DNA of 64,000 nucleotides from Aegicerativicinus sediminis (GTDB lineage Bacteria; Bacteroidota; Bacteroidia; Flavobacteriales; Flavobacteriaceae): the NCBI RefSeq assembly GCF_015476115.1, contig NZ_CP064295.1:2784001-2848000 (forward strand), given 5' to 3'. The translations under genes were made by a program, and so were the position numbers. Of this stretch, positions 39,298 through 48,439 are shown one piece after another (positions within the stretch are counted from its first letter, which is position 1; each line of letters opens with the position of its first letter). A model generated the notes under the pieces. The model did no database searches. It was not told where the DNA came from and worked only from the letters and a program-made list of their open reading frames with translations.

Positions 39298-40050
39298 TCA
39301 ATTTCCGCTTCTTAATTCTTCGTCTACCATTTTTATTATTTGAAGGTTATACTTTCTAACCATCCCCAGTTCCTTAACAGCTTCAGAAGTTCTTGTTAAC
39401 CTATCCGAAATATAATCCTCAAACAAGGGATCATTGATTAAACCAATATAATCTGATTCAAATTTACTTTCTCCTAAAATTTTTGACTCGGTTCCCCGAT
39501 AATCCACATTCCTAACATAAGCCCCTATAACAGGCTTTGCTTCAAGCCGAGTCATCAAGGTTCGATCTTCATTTTCCTTTGCATCTGCAACTAAGTCTTG
39601 CCAAGAGAATAGCATATTAACCAAGGTGTCATTTTCTATAAGGTTTATATCCCCTGATGACATGCCAGATCGCAAGGCTCCATTCTGGGGGTCAAAAGTC
39701 CAAATCCAACTGGTATTTTGTATTAACCACCTCATAGAATCACGGTTTTGTAATAAGGGGTCAGTTGGTTGAAGCTTTAAGGCTTTATAGGAACTTTCTA
39801 TTACTTTTTTATCATAAAGTAATACACTGTCGAGTTGCACTAAATTCAGTTCGAATTCAGATTTTAAGGCGTATAATAAGGCTGTTTTTCGTTTTTCTGA
39901 TTTGCGGTTCTCATTCCAATTATTCACTTGGAGGGCGATCAGTATACCAATAACCACTAGAAGAATCTCTCCTATGCCATATTTAATATATCGCTTGGTT
40001 TTATTAGATTCAATAAGGTCTTTCCTCAGTTTTCTAAATATTGAAATCAT
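39298..40050 (-). CDS. DUF6090-type membrane protein 1 (most downstream copy)
   Basis: 250 residues. The N-terminus is less standard than most (MISIFRKLRKDLIESNKTKR), but the membrane segment GEILLVVIGILIALQVNNWN is typical. The ectodomain is of the W-type: NGALRSGMSSGDINLIENDT at about 123-142 and W150, then an acidic helix ADAKENEDR. It is most like the copy at 44708 (NGALNNLISSGQLNLIKNDS, VKEDESR). The C-terminus ends MVDEELRSGN. It starts 11 bases after the stop of the next copy and is followed by 131 bases with no gene before pafA. It may be the last gene of the array transcript. Function is not known. Confidence 0.9.
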   Translation of the reverse strand: MISIFRKLRKDLIESNKTKRYIKYGIGEILLVVIGILIALQVNNWNENRKSEKRKTALLYALKSEFELNLVQLDSVLLYDKKVIESSYKALKLQPTDPLLQNRDSMRWLIQNTSWIWTFDPQNGALRSGMSSGDINLIENDTLVNMLFSWQDLVADAKENEDRTLMTRLEAKPVIGAYVRNVDYRGTESKILGESKFESDYIGLINDPLFEDYISDRLTRTSEAVKELGMVRKYNLQIIKMVDEELRSGN

Positions 40051-40061
40051 TTAGGTTTACA

Positions 40062-40829
40062 TTAATAGTTTTCTAAGACCTTATCAATCTCTGAAATTAA
40101 ATCTTGAATTGTGTCTTTTCGATTTTCGAAATATTCCATTATCCTCGATTTTCGATATAAATCTAGCTTCAGTTCGTTCCTCACATAAATCCTTGTTAGT
40201 ATATCAAGCATTCTCTTTCGGTTTGTTTGGCTGTCTAAAACCATTGGGATTTCCTGTGGATTTTCATATCCATAATTTCGAATGTCAATTTCGAAATTGG
40301 TTTCATCTGAAAAAATAAATTCAGCTTTACTTCTAGACGAATTGAGGTCCCAGGAATTCATTAATTCCGTTCTTTGTAATAGCGTGTTATAATAGTTATA
40401 AATCTTGTCGGAAAGAGGTTCGTCATTGGAAATTTGGGTGATGCCACCATTAGTGATTTTTTCAAAAGTGGTGTGATTTGTTTCAAAACGGAAATAACGC
40501 GTGTCAAGTAATTTTTCCAAACTATCTGTGGGAAATGCAGAATAATCTGTTGTGGTTAAAAATGTTTTATGAAGATTAATATATTCTCTGATAAGTTTTA
40601 GGTTTTCTTGGCTATTTTCAATATCGATTTTTAAATCTTTCTGAATGTTCTTTAGGAAAGATTGCATCCTTTCATCATATTTCCTCTGATCACTCCAATT
40701 GTTGATTTGAAGTGCAATTAAAATCCCAATAACAACCAGCACAATTTCACCTATGGCATATTTTAGATATTTGGAAGTTTTGTTTTCCATAATCAAGGTT
40801 TTTCGAATATTGCGAAAGAATTTTAGCAT
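40062..40829 (-). CDS. DUF6090-type membrane protein 2
   Basis: 255 residues, with standard anchor (MLKFFRNIRKTLIMENKTSK, helix about 27-43). The external part has the central motif TFEKITNGGITQISNDEPLS at about 121-140 followed by YNYYNTLL, so it lacks the Trp of the W-type. A Phe/Arg-rich segment RYFRFETNHT sits just before the motif. The C-terminus is a helical stretch ending LISEIDKVLENY. A gap of 32 bases separates it from the preceding gene. No enzyme or binding signature is visible. Confidence 0.9.
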   Translation of the reverse strand: MLKFFRNIRKTLIMENKTSKYLKYAIGEIVLVVIGILIALQINNWSDQRKYDERMQSFLKNIQKDLKIDIENSQENLKLIREYINLHKTFLTTTDYSAFPTDSLEKLLDTRYFRFETNHTTFEKITNGGITQISNDEPLSDKIYNYYNTLLQRTELMNSWDLNSSRSKAEFIFSDETNFEIDIRNYGYENPQEIPMVLDSQTNRKRMLDILTRIYVRNELKLDLYRKSRIMEYFENRKDTIQDLISEIDKVLENY

Positions 40830-40861
40830 GTTGATTTCAATAGGTTTTTATTGTGAAATTC

Positions 40862-41623
40862 CTATCTGTGTCTGTTTATTTCTTTTTCAATAAGGTTTTT
40901 CAAATCTGTTATTTCCTTATTAAGAGATTCTCGATCTTCTACAACATCTAATGTCATTCTTAATTTTATTGACAGTAGATTTCTGATGCGTTGATTTTTG
41001 AGTAAGGAACCATAATCATTTATAGGCTCTTGAGAAATGTCAATTTCCTTTAATTCCAATTTTAGGAAGCGTACAAAATTGATATCATTTTCCGCTATGT
41101 CATCAATTCTGGTTTGGTGGACAATTAATCTGTCATCCAACATGCCTTTTAACTCCTCCAAACTCCTTTCCAAAAGCGTGAATTTTTCTGTAATTTCCTG
41201 ATTTCTTATAAGCCCTATTTTATTGTTGTTTTTGAGATTTGTATAGGTGTTTAGTATAGGTATATCTGGTCCTATATTCCATAACGCTTTACTAAATGTG
41301 GAGTCGGAAATGGTATCTAAATTTATATAAGTTCCGTCTTTAGACCAACCTAAGACACCTATAAGTCGAGAAACATTGGCTTTTTCAACAGACATCTGAT
41401 AATCTGATTGTTTTAGGGCTGACTGCAAATTGTCATTTAGGCTGTTAAGAATAAATAGTTCTTCTGCGGTATTTTTTCTGTCATCATTTAGATTGTTAAG
41501 CTGTAAGGCAATTAAAATCCCTATTACTACCAATACGATTTCTCCGATGGCATATTTAATATATCTTGAAGTTTGGTTATCCATAATTAAAGATTGGCGT
41601 ATAGATCTAAAGAATTTAATCAT
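40862..41623 (-). CDS. DUF6090-type membrane protein 3
   Basis: 253 residues from the ATG at 41623 (MIKFFRSIRQSLIMDNQTSR). An in-frame TTG at 41629 would add two residues but is unlikely, because the family starts with MIKFF. The start ATGATTAA overlaps the previous stop by 8 bases. The juxtamembrane region is QLNNLNDDRK, with Trp replaced by Leu in NNWN. The central motif is a weakened version, YTNLKNNNKIGLIRNQEI at about 127-144, with no SG pair, followed by a long acidic helix (LLERSLEELKGMLDD). It ends KNLIEKEINRHR. Role unknown. Confidence 0.88.
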   Translation of the reverse strand: MIKFFRSIRQSLIMDNQTSRYIKYAIGEIVLVVIGILIALQLNNLNDDRKNTAEELFILNSLNDNLQSALKQSDYQMSVEKANVSRLIGVLGWSKDGTYINLDTISDSTFSKALWNIGPDIPILNTYTNLKNNNKIGLIRNQEITEKFTLLERSLEELKGMLDDRLIVHQTRIDDIAENDINFVRFLKLELKEIDISQEPINDYGSLLKNQRIRNLLSIKLRMTLDVVEDRESLNKEITDLKNLIEKEINRHR

Positions 41624-42359
41624 ACTCAAACCGATTTATTTCTTTATTAATTTCTTTGATAACATGAGAGTTGATCTTACACAATAGATCCACACGAACC
41701 CTAAAAGCATAGGCATAGGTTAATTCAGAATTTGTTAATCTTAAAAATTCGTCTGTCTTAAAAGCCTTAAAAGCTAGCTGCACATCTTTTGGTTCTAATT
41801 GAAAACTATGCCTTGAGTCATATGGAGAAAAGGAATTGATAAAAGTTGCATATTCTGTTCTTAGGTTGCCCAAATAAAGTTTGGTGTTCTCAACCATTTG
41901 GTAATAATATAGAATAGATTGTTTAAGATTTTCATTACTCAATAAACGTAAATTACCAGTACTAATCATATCGTCGTAGGTGCTTTTGGACTCTACCATT
42001 GATGCTCGGCTACCAACTCCACCATAGCCCATATTGTCAATAAATGCAAGTGAATCTTTTATTTCTATCCCTTGATGGATATATTTTCTAGCTTGAAGAA
42101 GAACCTCAATTTTTTTCGGATAGGTATCTGAAAAGTATGCTAAGCTGCTTGAATCGTTTTTAAAGTCTCTTAAAAAATTCTCGAGGTATTGCTTTTCAAG
42201 TAATCTATCATTTTTGTAGGAACTCCAATTATTGATCTGTAGAGCTATTAAAATACCTATGACTACCAATACTATTTCACCTATTGCATATATGAAATAT
42301 TTAGAAATTTTGTTTTTTAGTAAAGTATCTAGTCGGTATTTATTCCATATTTTACTCAT
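41616..42359 (-). CDS. DUF6090-type membrane protein 4, diverged N-terminus
   Basis: 247 residues. The cytoplasmic segment departs from the family (MSKIWNKYRLDTLLKNKISK), while the membrane part YAIGEIVLVVIGILIALQIN is unchanged. The motif STYDDMISTGNLRLLSNENL lies at about 126-145, followed by YYYQMVENTK. A Gly-rich patch GYGGVGSRA at about 111-119 precedes it and is unique in the array. It starts 8 bases inside the end of the preceding gene (ATGAGTAA junction). It ends VIKEINKEINRFEYD. No known function. Confidence 0.88.
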   Translation of the reverse strand: MSKIWNKYRLDTLLKNKISKYFIYAIGEIVLVVIGILIALQINNWSSYKNDRLLEKQYLENFLRDFKNDSSSLAYFSDTYPKKIEVLLQARKYIHQGIEIKDSLAFIDNMGYGGVGSRASMVESKSTYDDMISTGNLRLLSNENLKQSILYYYQMVENTKLYLGNLRTEYATFINSFSPYDSRHSFQLEPKDVQLAFKAFKTDEFLRLTNSELTYAYAFRVRVDLLCKINSHVIKEINKEINRFEYD

Positions 42360-43104
42360 CTTCCAATCGATTTATTTCGGTGCTTATTGAATTAATTAAG
42401 TTATTGCATTCTTCAATAGCAATATCATAATAAGAAATTCCGAACTTGCGTAGGGCTATATTCTCTGCCAGCAAATTTTTAAACTCATCATTGTCGAGCA
42501 ATCCATCATAATCAATCGGTTTTGCATATTCGTCATTTCCGGGTACCCACGTTTCTGGAAATACCTTTCGAAATAACTTTAAATGGATTGGCAAGGTGAC
42601 GTTAATATATTCAAGATTCCATTGATTGTTTTCGGAATAAATTAATTGAAATCTTTTTTCAAATAGGCGAACGATTTCTGTGCGTAATTGATCGTTGGAA
42701 ACAAGGTCTAATCCGGTGGATTTCAATTGTTCAAAGGCAGAAAATTCTATTTCAGGCCTAGAAAACCAAAAATAACTTCCAAAGCTAACATCCAATTCAG
42801 GGGTATATGGCTTTCTGTATTCTAAATGTTCGAGTATTATCTCGTTGTAATGCATCCACCGGCTGTCTTCTTCTTGTGCTTGCTGTATGTTCGCTTTGGT
42901 TTGGATAAGGGAATTAGATATTTCCCTAAGTTTTTTGATTTCTAGTTTGTGGAACTTTTGATCCTCATTCCAATTATTAATCTGGAGTGCAATAAGAATA
43001 CCAACGACAACCAAAACTATTTCACCAAGGGCATACTTTAAATATCGGGCATTGTTCTGTTCCATAATTAATGACTGACGGATGGACCTAAAAATTTTTA
43101 TCAT
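42352..43104 (-). CDS. DUF6090-type membrane protein 5 (F-type ectodomain)
   Basis: 250 residues with anchor MIKIFRSIRQSLIMEQNNAR. The ectodomain is of the second class: FSAFEQLKSTGLDLVSNDQL (121-140) then VRLFEKRF in place of the Trp helix. It is followed by a PIDYDGLLDNDEFKNLL segment near 205-220, which recurs in the copies at 49268, 49984 and 57382. The segment YTPELDVSFGSYFWFSRPEI is aromatic-rich. The start overlaps the preceding stop by 4 bases (ATGA). It ends SISTEINRLEDE. Function unknown. Confidence 0.9.
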   Translation of the reverse strand: MIKIFRSIRQSLIMEQNNARYLKYALGEIVLVVVGILIALQINNWNEDQKFHKLEIKKLREISNSLIQTKANIQQAQEEDSRWMHYNEIILEHLEYRKPYTPELDVSFGSYFWFSRPEIEFSAFEQLKSTGLDLVSNDQLRTEIVRLFEKRFQLIYSENNQWNLEYINVTLPIHLKLFRKVFPETWVPGNDEYAKPIDYDGLLDNDEFKNLLAENIALRKFGISYYDIAIEECNNLINSISTEINRLEDE

Positions 43105-43862
43105 TGTTTAGAGTGGTCATAGTGATTACTTATATAGATAATCAAGGAATTAACATTTGCAAGCAAATCTTCATATCCTTTTTCGAAATAAGAGGCTGTG
43201 CTACCAATATATCGGCCTAGCGGAAGTACTCGGTTATCTTCAAAAATGGCATTGTAAACTTTTTTTGAAGGTACTTTAGGGTTTGGGGTTGGGAAAAATT
43301 TACGGTGTTCAGTTTCTTCAAAGAGTTCGTATTTCAGTTTACGAAGTTCTAGGCGCACCGGGTTAGCTGAATTGGTAAAATTTATACCAAGTTCTTTGGT
43401 GCGGTTATAATAATAATTAAGCATATCTAATAATTCGGGATCCGGAAATTCGGCCAATGTCCCATTGGAGGTTAATAGCTGCCATGTATTGTTTCGATCT
43501 ATAATAATAGGTGTCGTAGTTAATTCATTGAAGTCGAGTATAAATTCTAAGGAATCCTTAATTATTTTATCCTCCGACTCTAAAACTGGAATTATTCTTT
43601 TAGCTGCTTGTTCCTGTTTTTGTAGTGTAGATAGTATTTCTTCTATAATAATTGAATCTTCAACTAAGTCATTTTTAATTGATAAAATATTTGTGTGAAG
43701 GCTTTTGGCTTCCTTTTTTTCCTCATTCCAATTATTTATCTGGAGGGCAATTAAGATTCCTGCTACTACAAGGATAATTTCGCCTAAGGCATATAATGAA
43801 TAATTGAGGAATTTTTTATTCTGAAAAAGTCCATGCCTAATTCTTCGGAAAAAAGAATTCAT
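43101..43862 (-). CDS. DUF6090-type membrane protein 6
   Basis: 253 residues. The N-terminus is diverged (MNSFFRRIRHGLFQNKKFLN), but the membrane segment ALGEIILVVAGILIALQINN is clear. The motif NTWQLLTSNGTLAEFPDPEL occurs at about 125-144 with YYYNRTKELG after it. The region before it is long, acidic and helical (EDSIIIEEILSTLQKQEQ). It ends with NVNSLIIYISNHYDHSKQ, unlike the usual EIxxEL ending. The 147 bases in front of it hold no gene and may carry a separate promoter, since most neighbours are coupled. Confidence 0.87.
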   Translation of the reverse strand: MNSFFRRIRHGLFQNKKFLNYSLYALGEIILVVAGILIALQINNWNEEKKEAKSLHTNILSIKNDLVEDSIIIEEILSTLQKQEQAAKRIIPVLESEDKIIKDSLEFILDFNELTTTPIIIDRNNTWQLLTSNGTLAEFPDPELLDMLNYYYNRTKELGINFTNSANPVRLELRKLKYELFEETEHRKFFPTPNPKVPSKKVYNAIFEDNRVLPLGRYIGSTASYFEKGYEDLLANVNSLIIYISNHYDHSKQ

Positions 43863-44009
43863 AGATTCAAAAGGTTGGTTAGTTAGAACTACGCTTGCTT
43901 TATTTAAAAAGGCTGGGGACTGAAAGTTAATTAATTAAATTGGAATGTTAATCCAATCAAGGGTTGGTTTTAAGCAAAAATTCCCTCTAATTAATTCGCT
44001 TTTTTTGGT

Positions 44010-44711
44010 TTAAGGAATATGGATTAAGATTTGGTCAATAAGTTGAATGCCCTCATTTAAATAAATAGTACTGCCGAGGTAATTATCTTGGGTTAGTTTT
44101 AGGAAATTCTTTTTTTCTAAATCATTTTGGAATATGGAAGCATCCCTTAACTTCACAAACTCTTTGAATTTAAAGCTGACCATATTCTTTTCAAGAAATT
44201 CTAGCCAATAGTCGCCAAAAACATTTTCTATATCTCCAACGGCTTTTATAATATGTGTTGCCTTATCATCGTAAAACCGACCTAGTAAAAAAACAAGATA
44301 TTTATTTTCTATAATATCCAATCCTTTAGACTTCAACACTTCATAGGCATTGGTTAAAGGTTGAAAACGATCAAATTGGATGATATTCCCTAGCCAATAT
44401 TTTATACTGTCCGGATATTTCCTAGTAATTTTGTTGTCTAGGATGTTATCTATTGAGGCCATTGCCTTTAATCCATTTTGTTTAATTCCTTCAAGGTTGG
44501 CTTTATCCTCCAATAAATTGATTTTGATTTGTTCTAAAATCTGTCTTTGGAGGGCATCGTTTTTTCGTGTTTCATTCCAGTTATTTACCTGTAATGCAAT
44601 CAAAATACCAAGGACCACCAAGATAATTTCCCCAAGGGCGTATTTAAGGTATTTAGATGTTTTGGGTTCCATAAGTGATGATTGACGGATATTTCTAAAA
44701 AAGCTTATCAT
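44010..44711 (-). CDS. DUF6090-type membrane protein 7 (shortest copy)
   Basis: 233 residues, the shortest complete member. The anchor is MISFFRNIRQSSLMEPKTSK with helix GEIILVVLGILIALQVNN. The ectodomain carries YWLGNIIQFDRFQPLTNAYE followed by VLKSKGLDIIENKYL, ending near residue 140. The closest relative is the copy at 61635, 17 kb away, which has VWMGKIISFERFKSQSSAFE and VLKSKGFESISDNEL. It starts 4 bases inside the preceding gene and ends with LIDQILIHIP. Function unknown. Confidence 0.9.
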   Translation of the reverse strand: MISFFRNIRQSSLMEPKTSKYLKYALGEIILVVLGILIALQVNNWNETRKNDALQRQILEQIKINLLEDKANLEGIKQNGLKAMASIDNILDNKITRKYPDSIKYWLGNIIQFDRFQPLTNAYEVLKSKGLDIIENKYLVFLLGRFYDDKATHIIKAVGDIENVFGDYWLEFLEKNMVSFKFKEFVKLRDASIFQNDLEKKNFLKLTQDNYLGSTIYLNEGIQLIDQILIHIP

Positions 44712-45424
44712 CTCAATTCTTGGTCAACCATACTTAATATTCGGTCAATTTCGTGGCCAAGTAGCTCATAGTTTTCGATGATATAATTGACTCCTCTGTA
44801 TATTCTGAAAACCACATTTTCAAATTCCGGATTTTTTAGAATATCTAAAGGATTCCTGTCAAAAGTACTACCAGATTTATAATTCAAATATTTTAATCTG
44901 ATGGGTTCTAGAAAAGTGTCTCCATATTTCATAAGGCGACTTTCGTCCTCTTTTACATCTTGAACTTCTCCAGACCATTTAGAAAGTATTAGCCGTAAGC
45001 TGTCATTTTTTATCAAATTAAGTTGCCCTGAACTTATAAGATTATTAAGTGCGCCATTAGATGGGTCGTAGGTGGAATATGCAGTTAGTCCTAAGGTTTT
45101 ATATGTTAAATCATTTTGATTTAATTGTGTTGGATCTGAATTAAAAAAAGTTAGTAAGCTATCAGCTCTATTTTTAAGTCGACCGGCCTTTTCAATATTT
45201 CTATTGAGTTCGTGCTTGTTATAGGTGAACTCTGATTTTAATAGGTTGAGAATGACCTGCTCTTGTTTGTTTAATTGGCGATCGGTATTCCAATTGTTAA
45301 TCTGCAAGGCAATTAAAATACCGATAACTACTAGGATTATTTCCCCAATGGCGTATTTAAGATATTTGGAGGTTTTGTTTTCCATTAGTAACGTCTGACG
45401 AATATTTCTGAAGAATTTTATCAT
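44708..45424 (-). CDS. DUF6090-type membrane protein 8 (W-type ectodomain)
   Basis: 238 residues. The anchor is close to consensus (MIKFFRNIRQTLLMENKTSK). It has the clearest W-type motif: NGALNNLISSGQLNLIKNDS at 123-142, LRLILSKW with W150, and VQDVKEDESRL. It is close to copy 1 (39298), which suggests duplication across the array followed by divergence. The gene begins 42 bases after the preceding stop, a longer spacing than most. It ends RILSMVDQELR. Confidence 0.9.
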   Translation of the reverse strand: MIKFFRNIRQTLLMENKTSKYLKYAIGEIILVVIGILIALQINNWNTDRQLNKQEQVILNLLKSEFTYNKHELNRNIEKAGRLKNRADSLLTFFNSDPTQLNQNDLTYKTLGLTAYSTYDPSNGALNNLISSGQLNLIKNDSLRLILSKWSGEVQDVKEDESRLMKYGDTFLEPIRLKYLNYKSGSTFDRNPLDILKNPEFENVVFRIYRGVNYIIENYELLGHEIDRILSMVDQELR

Positions 45425-45466
45425 GTTTAAAACCTTCCTTTGGAAAGTGCGGAACCTAAGACCAAA

Positions 45467-46210
45467 TTACTCTTCGTAGGTTTCACACAGGTCAATAATT
45501 GTTGTTAGTTTAACCTTAGCTTCTTTATAGAAGCCAAGAATAAAGTTATTTCTAAATACACAATCTGTTAAACTATTTTCGAATGAAACCATCCTTAGTA
45601 ATTTTTGATTAGATCCTTCGAATTTAGATGAGCGTAATTGCGCTGACCTATTTGAATTAAGGTTTCTGTAATTCGCATTTTCCACTAAATATTCAAAATA
45701 AGTTGTTCCCCGTTGTGTGTAAAAATCTCCCCAATCCAATAAATTACTATAAAAACTTTCCCACTCAATTAAATAGACTTTTAATTCTTCATTGGAGAGA
45801 TTGGATAATTTTCCGGAATTCTTAATATCACTTAAGGTGTAAAGACTTGGATCCCAAATGGACATTCTCTGGGTAAGACTAATTAAACTATCCACATTTT
45901 TTAGGGTGCCATTTTCATAATTGGGACCAGTATGTTCTAATAAGGTATTACCGGCCGAAATGATACTTTGGATGATTTTAATATGGCCTTCAAGATCTGC
46001 AAGGTTCTTTTCAAATTCGAATTTAAGGTTGGCAATTGTCGCCTTTTCCTGTTTTAGAATTTTTCTATTCTCGTTCCAATTATTAACCTGCAAAGCGATT
46101 AAAATACCGATGACAACGAGTACTATTTCACCTATGGCATATTTTAAATATTTAGCGTTTTTGTTTTCCATAATTAAATTTTGGCGGATGTTTCGGAAGA
46201 ATTTTATCAT
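45467..46210 (-). CDS. DUF6090-type membrane protein 9 (W-type ectodomain)
   Basis: 247 residues with anchor MIKFFRNIRQNLIMENKNAK and helix GEIVLVVIGILIALQVNNWN. The motif is LYTLSDIKNSGKLSNLSNEE at 123-142 with W150 in YLIEW, then FYSNLLDWGDFYTQRGTTYF. The region before the motif is helical (EFEKNLADLEGHIKIIQSII). It overlaps the preceding gene by 4 bases and ends TTIIDLCETYEE, with a Cys near the C-terminus. Nothing suggests an enzyme. Confidence 0.9.
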   Translation of the reverse strand: MIKFFRNIRQNLIMENKNAKYLKYAIGEIVLVVIGILIALQVNNWNENRKILKQEKATIANLKFEFEKNLADLEGHIKIIQSIISAGNTLLEHTGPNYENGTLKNVDSLISLTQRMSIWDPSLYTLSDIKNSGKLSNLSNEELKVYLIEWESFYSNLLDWGDFYTQRGTTYFEYLVENANYRNLNSNRSAQLRSSKFEGSNQKLLRMVSFENSLTDCVFRNNFILGFYKEAKVKLTTIIDLCETYEE

Positions 46211-46932
46211 AAATCCGAATTATCTTTTAATAATAAAATAGCTTCCTTAGACTGTTCTTTTATAGTTTTACCAAATCGTATGATATAACCATACATTCCA
46301 AGTCTGGTGCTAAAATTTAAATGTTGGTGTAACAACCATTTTGCTTTTTCCTCTTTGCTTACAACTAGGCCAATTTTGGTATAGAAATCATCAGGATATC
46401 CTAAAACCTTATCCCTTAAATCCATTTGATTTAGAGTTCTTACAATGCTTTTTTCAATTATTATTTGTATTTGATCTTGGGTTTCAAACAGCTCAAACAG
46501 TGCATGTTTCTGCTTATCATTCAGTAAATTGGAATTACCTGAAGATTGCATGTCCAAATAGGTATAGTTTACAGGGAAATATCTCATAAAATCCAAATTC
46601 ACCTGATTTGAACTATCAATTAATTTATCAACTTCAATATTTCCTTGATTGAAATAGGAAAAATAATGTTCTCCTTCCATTTCCATCTCACTGCAAAATT
46701 TGATTAAATTATTTACGTTTAAAGTGTCGGCAATTAGATCATTAATAATCTTGTTACGATAGATCTTAGATTTATTAAATTCTTTTCGTTCTTCATTCAA
46801 ATTGTTGATTTGAAGAGCAATCAAAATCCCTATAACAACCAGAAAAATTTCACCAATGGCGTATTTTAAATATTTGGAGGTTTTATTTTCCATAATTAAG
46901 GTTTGACGTATATGTCGAAAAAATTTGATCAT
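46207..46932 (-). CDS. DUF6090-type membrane protein 10
   Basis: 241 residues with standard anchor (MIKFFRHIRQTLIMENKTSK), though the juxtamembrane Trp is Leu (QINNLNEERK). The motif YTYLDMQSSGNSNLLNDKQK at 123-142 is followed by LFELFETQDQIQ, intermediate between the W-type and F-type. The start overlaps the preceding stop by 4 bases. It ends EAILLLKDNSDL rather than a basic or EL tail. Function unknown. Confidence 0.9.
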   Translation of the reverse strand: MIKFFRHIRQTLIMENKTSKYLKYAIGEIFLVVIGILIALQINNLNEERKEFNKSKIYRNKIINDLIADTLNVNNLIKFCSEMEMEGEHYFSYFNQGNIEVDKLIDSSNQVNLDFMRYFPVNYTYLDMQSSGNSNLLNDKQKHALFELFETQDQIQIIIEKSIVRTLNQMDLRDKVLGYPDDFYTKIGLVVSKEEKAKWLLHQHLNFSTRLGMYGYIIRFGKTIKEQSKEAILLLKDNSDL

Positions 46933-47693
46933 TGGGTTGTGCCCATTTGTCCATCAATTAATGCAAGTATGCTATCCAATAATTTCTGGGCATTTATAAG
47001 TTCACCCCTGTAATTGTCTAAATAAATGGCATTATTTTCAATCATATTTTCGAACTTCAAATCCAACAACATTGTTCGGTTATCAACATCGAAACCCGAC
47101 TCAGGGAACTCGATGTCTCTTTCAAACGTCATCATGGCATCTGCGTTTAGCCAACTTCCATGTTCAATAATGTAATTGATAAGACCATCCTGATAATCCC
47201 TTAAACCAACGTATCTCGCTTGAACCCTATCAATCAAAGGTTTCCATGAAGAAAGTCTATTTCTTAAATCAACACTTCTGAATATACTCAAGTTACCTGA
47301 ATTGATAAGGTCATCCAAAAACCCATTTCTTGGATAATAGTAGGGCGAGGTGATCACTTTGTTCACTAAACTGTCAAAATATTGTTCCCTTTCTGGTTTA
47401 GGCTTTTTGCCGGTATAATTAAGCATAACCAAACTCGATTGCATGGTTTCTTCCGACTCGTTTATCACATCAAGTAACAATTTTTTGTTATATGTGAAAT
47501 CCTCTTTAATGTTTACCAAGGCTTCCTGTTCATCAAACTTTAACTTTCTTTGTTCATTCCAATTGTTGATTTGTAAGGCGATAATAATTCCTATTACTAC
47601 CAGAAAAATTTCCCCAATGGCGTATTTAAGATACTTGGAGGTTTTGTTTTCCATAATTAAACTTTGACGTATTTGACGGAAGAATTTGATCAT
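46929..47693 (-). CDS. DUF6090-type membrane protein 11 (W-type ectodomain)
   Basis: 254 residues. Anchor MIKFFRQIRQSLIMENKTSK, helix GEIFLVVIGIIIALQINN. The motif NGFLDDLINSGNLSIFRSVD is at 123-142 with W150 in RNRLSSW. A later segment (LKFENMIENNAIYLDNY) closely matches the copy at 63094 (IKFENLMENNLYLIDYM), marking these two as a paralogous pair 16 kb apart. It starts 5 bases after the preceding stop, overlaps the next gene by 4 bases and ends LALIDGQMGTTQ. Confidence 0.9.
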   Translation of the reverse strand: MIKFFRQIRQSLIMENKTSKYLKYAIGEIFLVVIGIIIALQINNWNEQRKLKFDEQEALVNIKEDFTYNKKLLLDVINESEETMQSSLVMLNYTGKKPKPEREQYFDSLVNKVITSPYYYPRNGFLDDLINSGNLSIFRSVDLRNRLSSWKPLIDRVQARYVGLRDYQDGLINYIIEHGSWLNADAMMTFERDIEFPESGFDVDNRTMLLDLKFENMIENNAIYLDNYRGELINAQKLLDSILALIDGQMGTTQ

Positions 47694-47698
47694 TTCAT

Positions 47699-48439
47699 TT
47701 AATTCTTGAGGTGTTTTTCAAATTCAGCAATCAATTTTTCAGATTCTACACTTAAGTCATCAAACATCTTTCTAGTATATCTAAGCATATTTTTTCGACT
47801 TGCAAAAAAATTGGTAGCTTTTAAAAATTGAGGTGAATCAGGATTGGATTTCCAATCACTTATTTCCACGTTTTCCTTGTTTTTGTAACCAGATTCATAA
47901 GCAATATCCATACTTTTATACATCTCTAATCTTAATTCCCGAAGTTCGTCTAGCTCTATATTTATTCTTTCAATCTTATCATGTAATTCATTGTAATAGT
48001 TCAATATTTTGTCTCGAAGATCTTTTTCGAAAACTTGAAAATTTTGGGAATTTATTAATTCATCAAACGCAGTTTTATTCATCATCGTAATTCCAATAAA
48101 TGTCGCTGCCTTATTAAATGCTGACTTAATACTGTCTTTGTTAGCATCTACTGTGTTTATTGTATTAAACAAATGGTCAAATGAAGCAATGCGATTGTCA
48201 TAACCGTTTTGTACGTTAATGTATGTTTCAAGATTAGTTTTTAATTCAGCTATCAGACTTTTAAGATAGACCTGTTTTGTAATTTGATTTTTGCGATGCT
48301 CATTCCAATTGTTAATTTGTAGAGCGATTAAAATCCCAATAACAACTAAGACTATTTCACCTATAGCATATTTTAAATATTTAGCGTTTTTGTCTTCCAT
48401 AATTAACGATTGCCGGATTTGTCTAAAGAATTTAATCAT
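47699..48439 (-). CDS. DUF6090-type membrane protein 12
   Basis: 246 residues with anchor MIKFFRQIRQSLIMEDKNAK. The start ATGATTAA overlaps the preceding stop by 8 bases. The motif is NKTAFDELINSQNFQVFEKD (121-140), with SQN where most copies have SG, then LRDKILNYYNELHDKIERIN. The second half is strongly helical and basic (FASRKNMLRYTRKMFDDLSV). It ends ESEKLIAEFEKHLKN. Function unknown. Confidence 0.9.
   Translation of the reverse strand: MIKFFRQIRQSLIMEDKNAKYLKYAIGEIVLVVIGILIALQINNWNEHRKNQITKQVYLKSLIAELKTNLETYINVQNGYDNRIASFDHLFNTINTVDANKDSIKSAFNKAATFIGITMMNKTAFDELINSQNFQVFEKDLRDKILNYYNELHDKIERINIELDELRELRLEMYKSMDIAYESGYKNKENVEISDWKSNPDSPQFLKATNFFASRKNMLRYTRKMFDDLSVESEKLIAEFEKHLKN

Noticed and set aside
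41624-41629. TTG start two codons upstream of the array copy at 40862-41623
   Set aside because: All relatives start at MIKFF, and the ATG at 41623 gives the recurring 8-base ATGATTAA overlap.
43863-44009. Possible terminator or promoter in the 147-base gap of the array
   Set aside because: Only a weak CCAA/TTGG pairing and AT-rich sequence are visible; no strong hairpin with a T-tract and no clear TAnnTTTG element on the minus strand.
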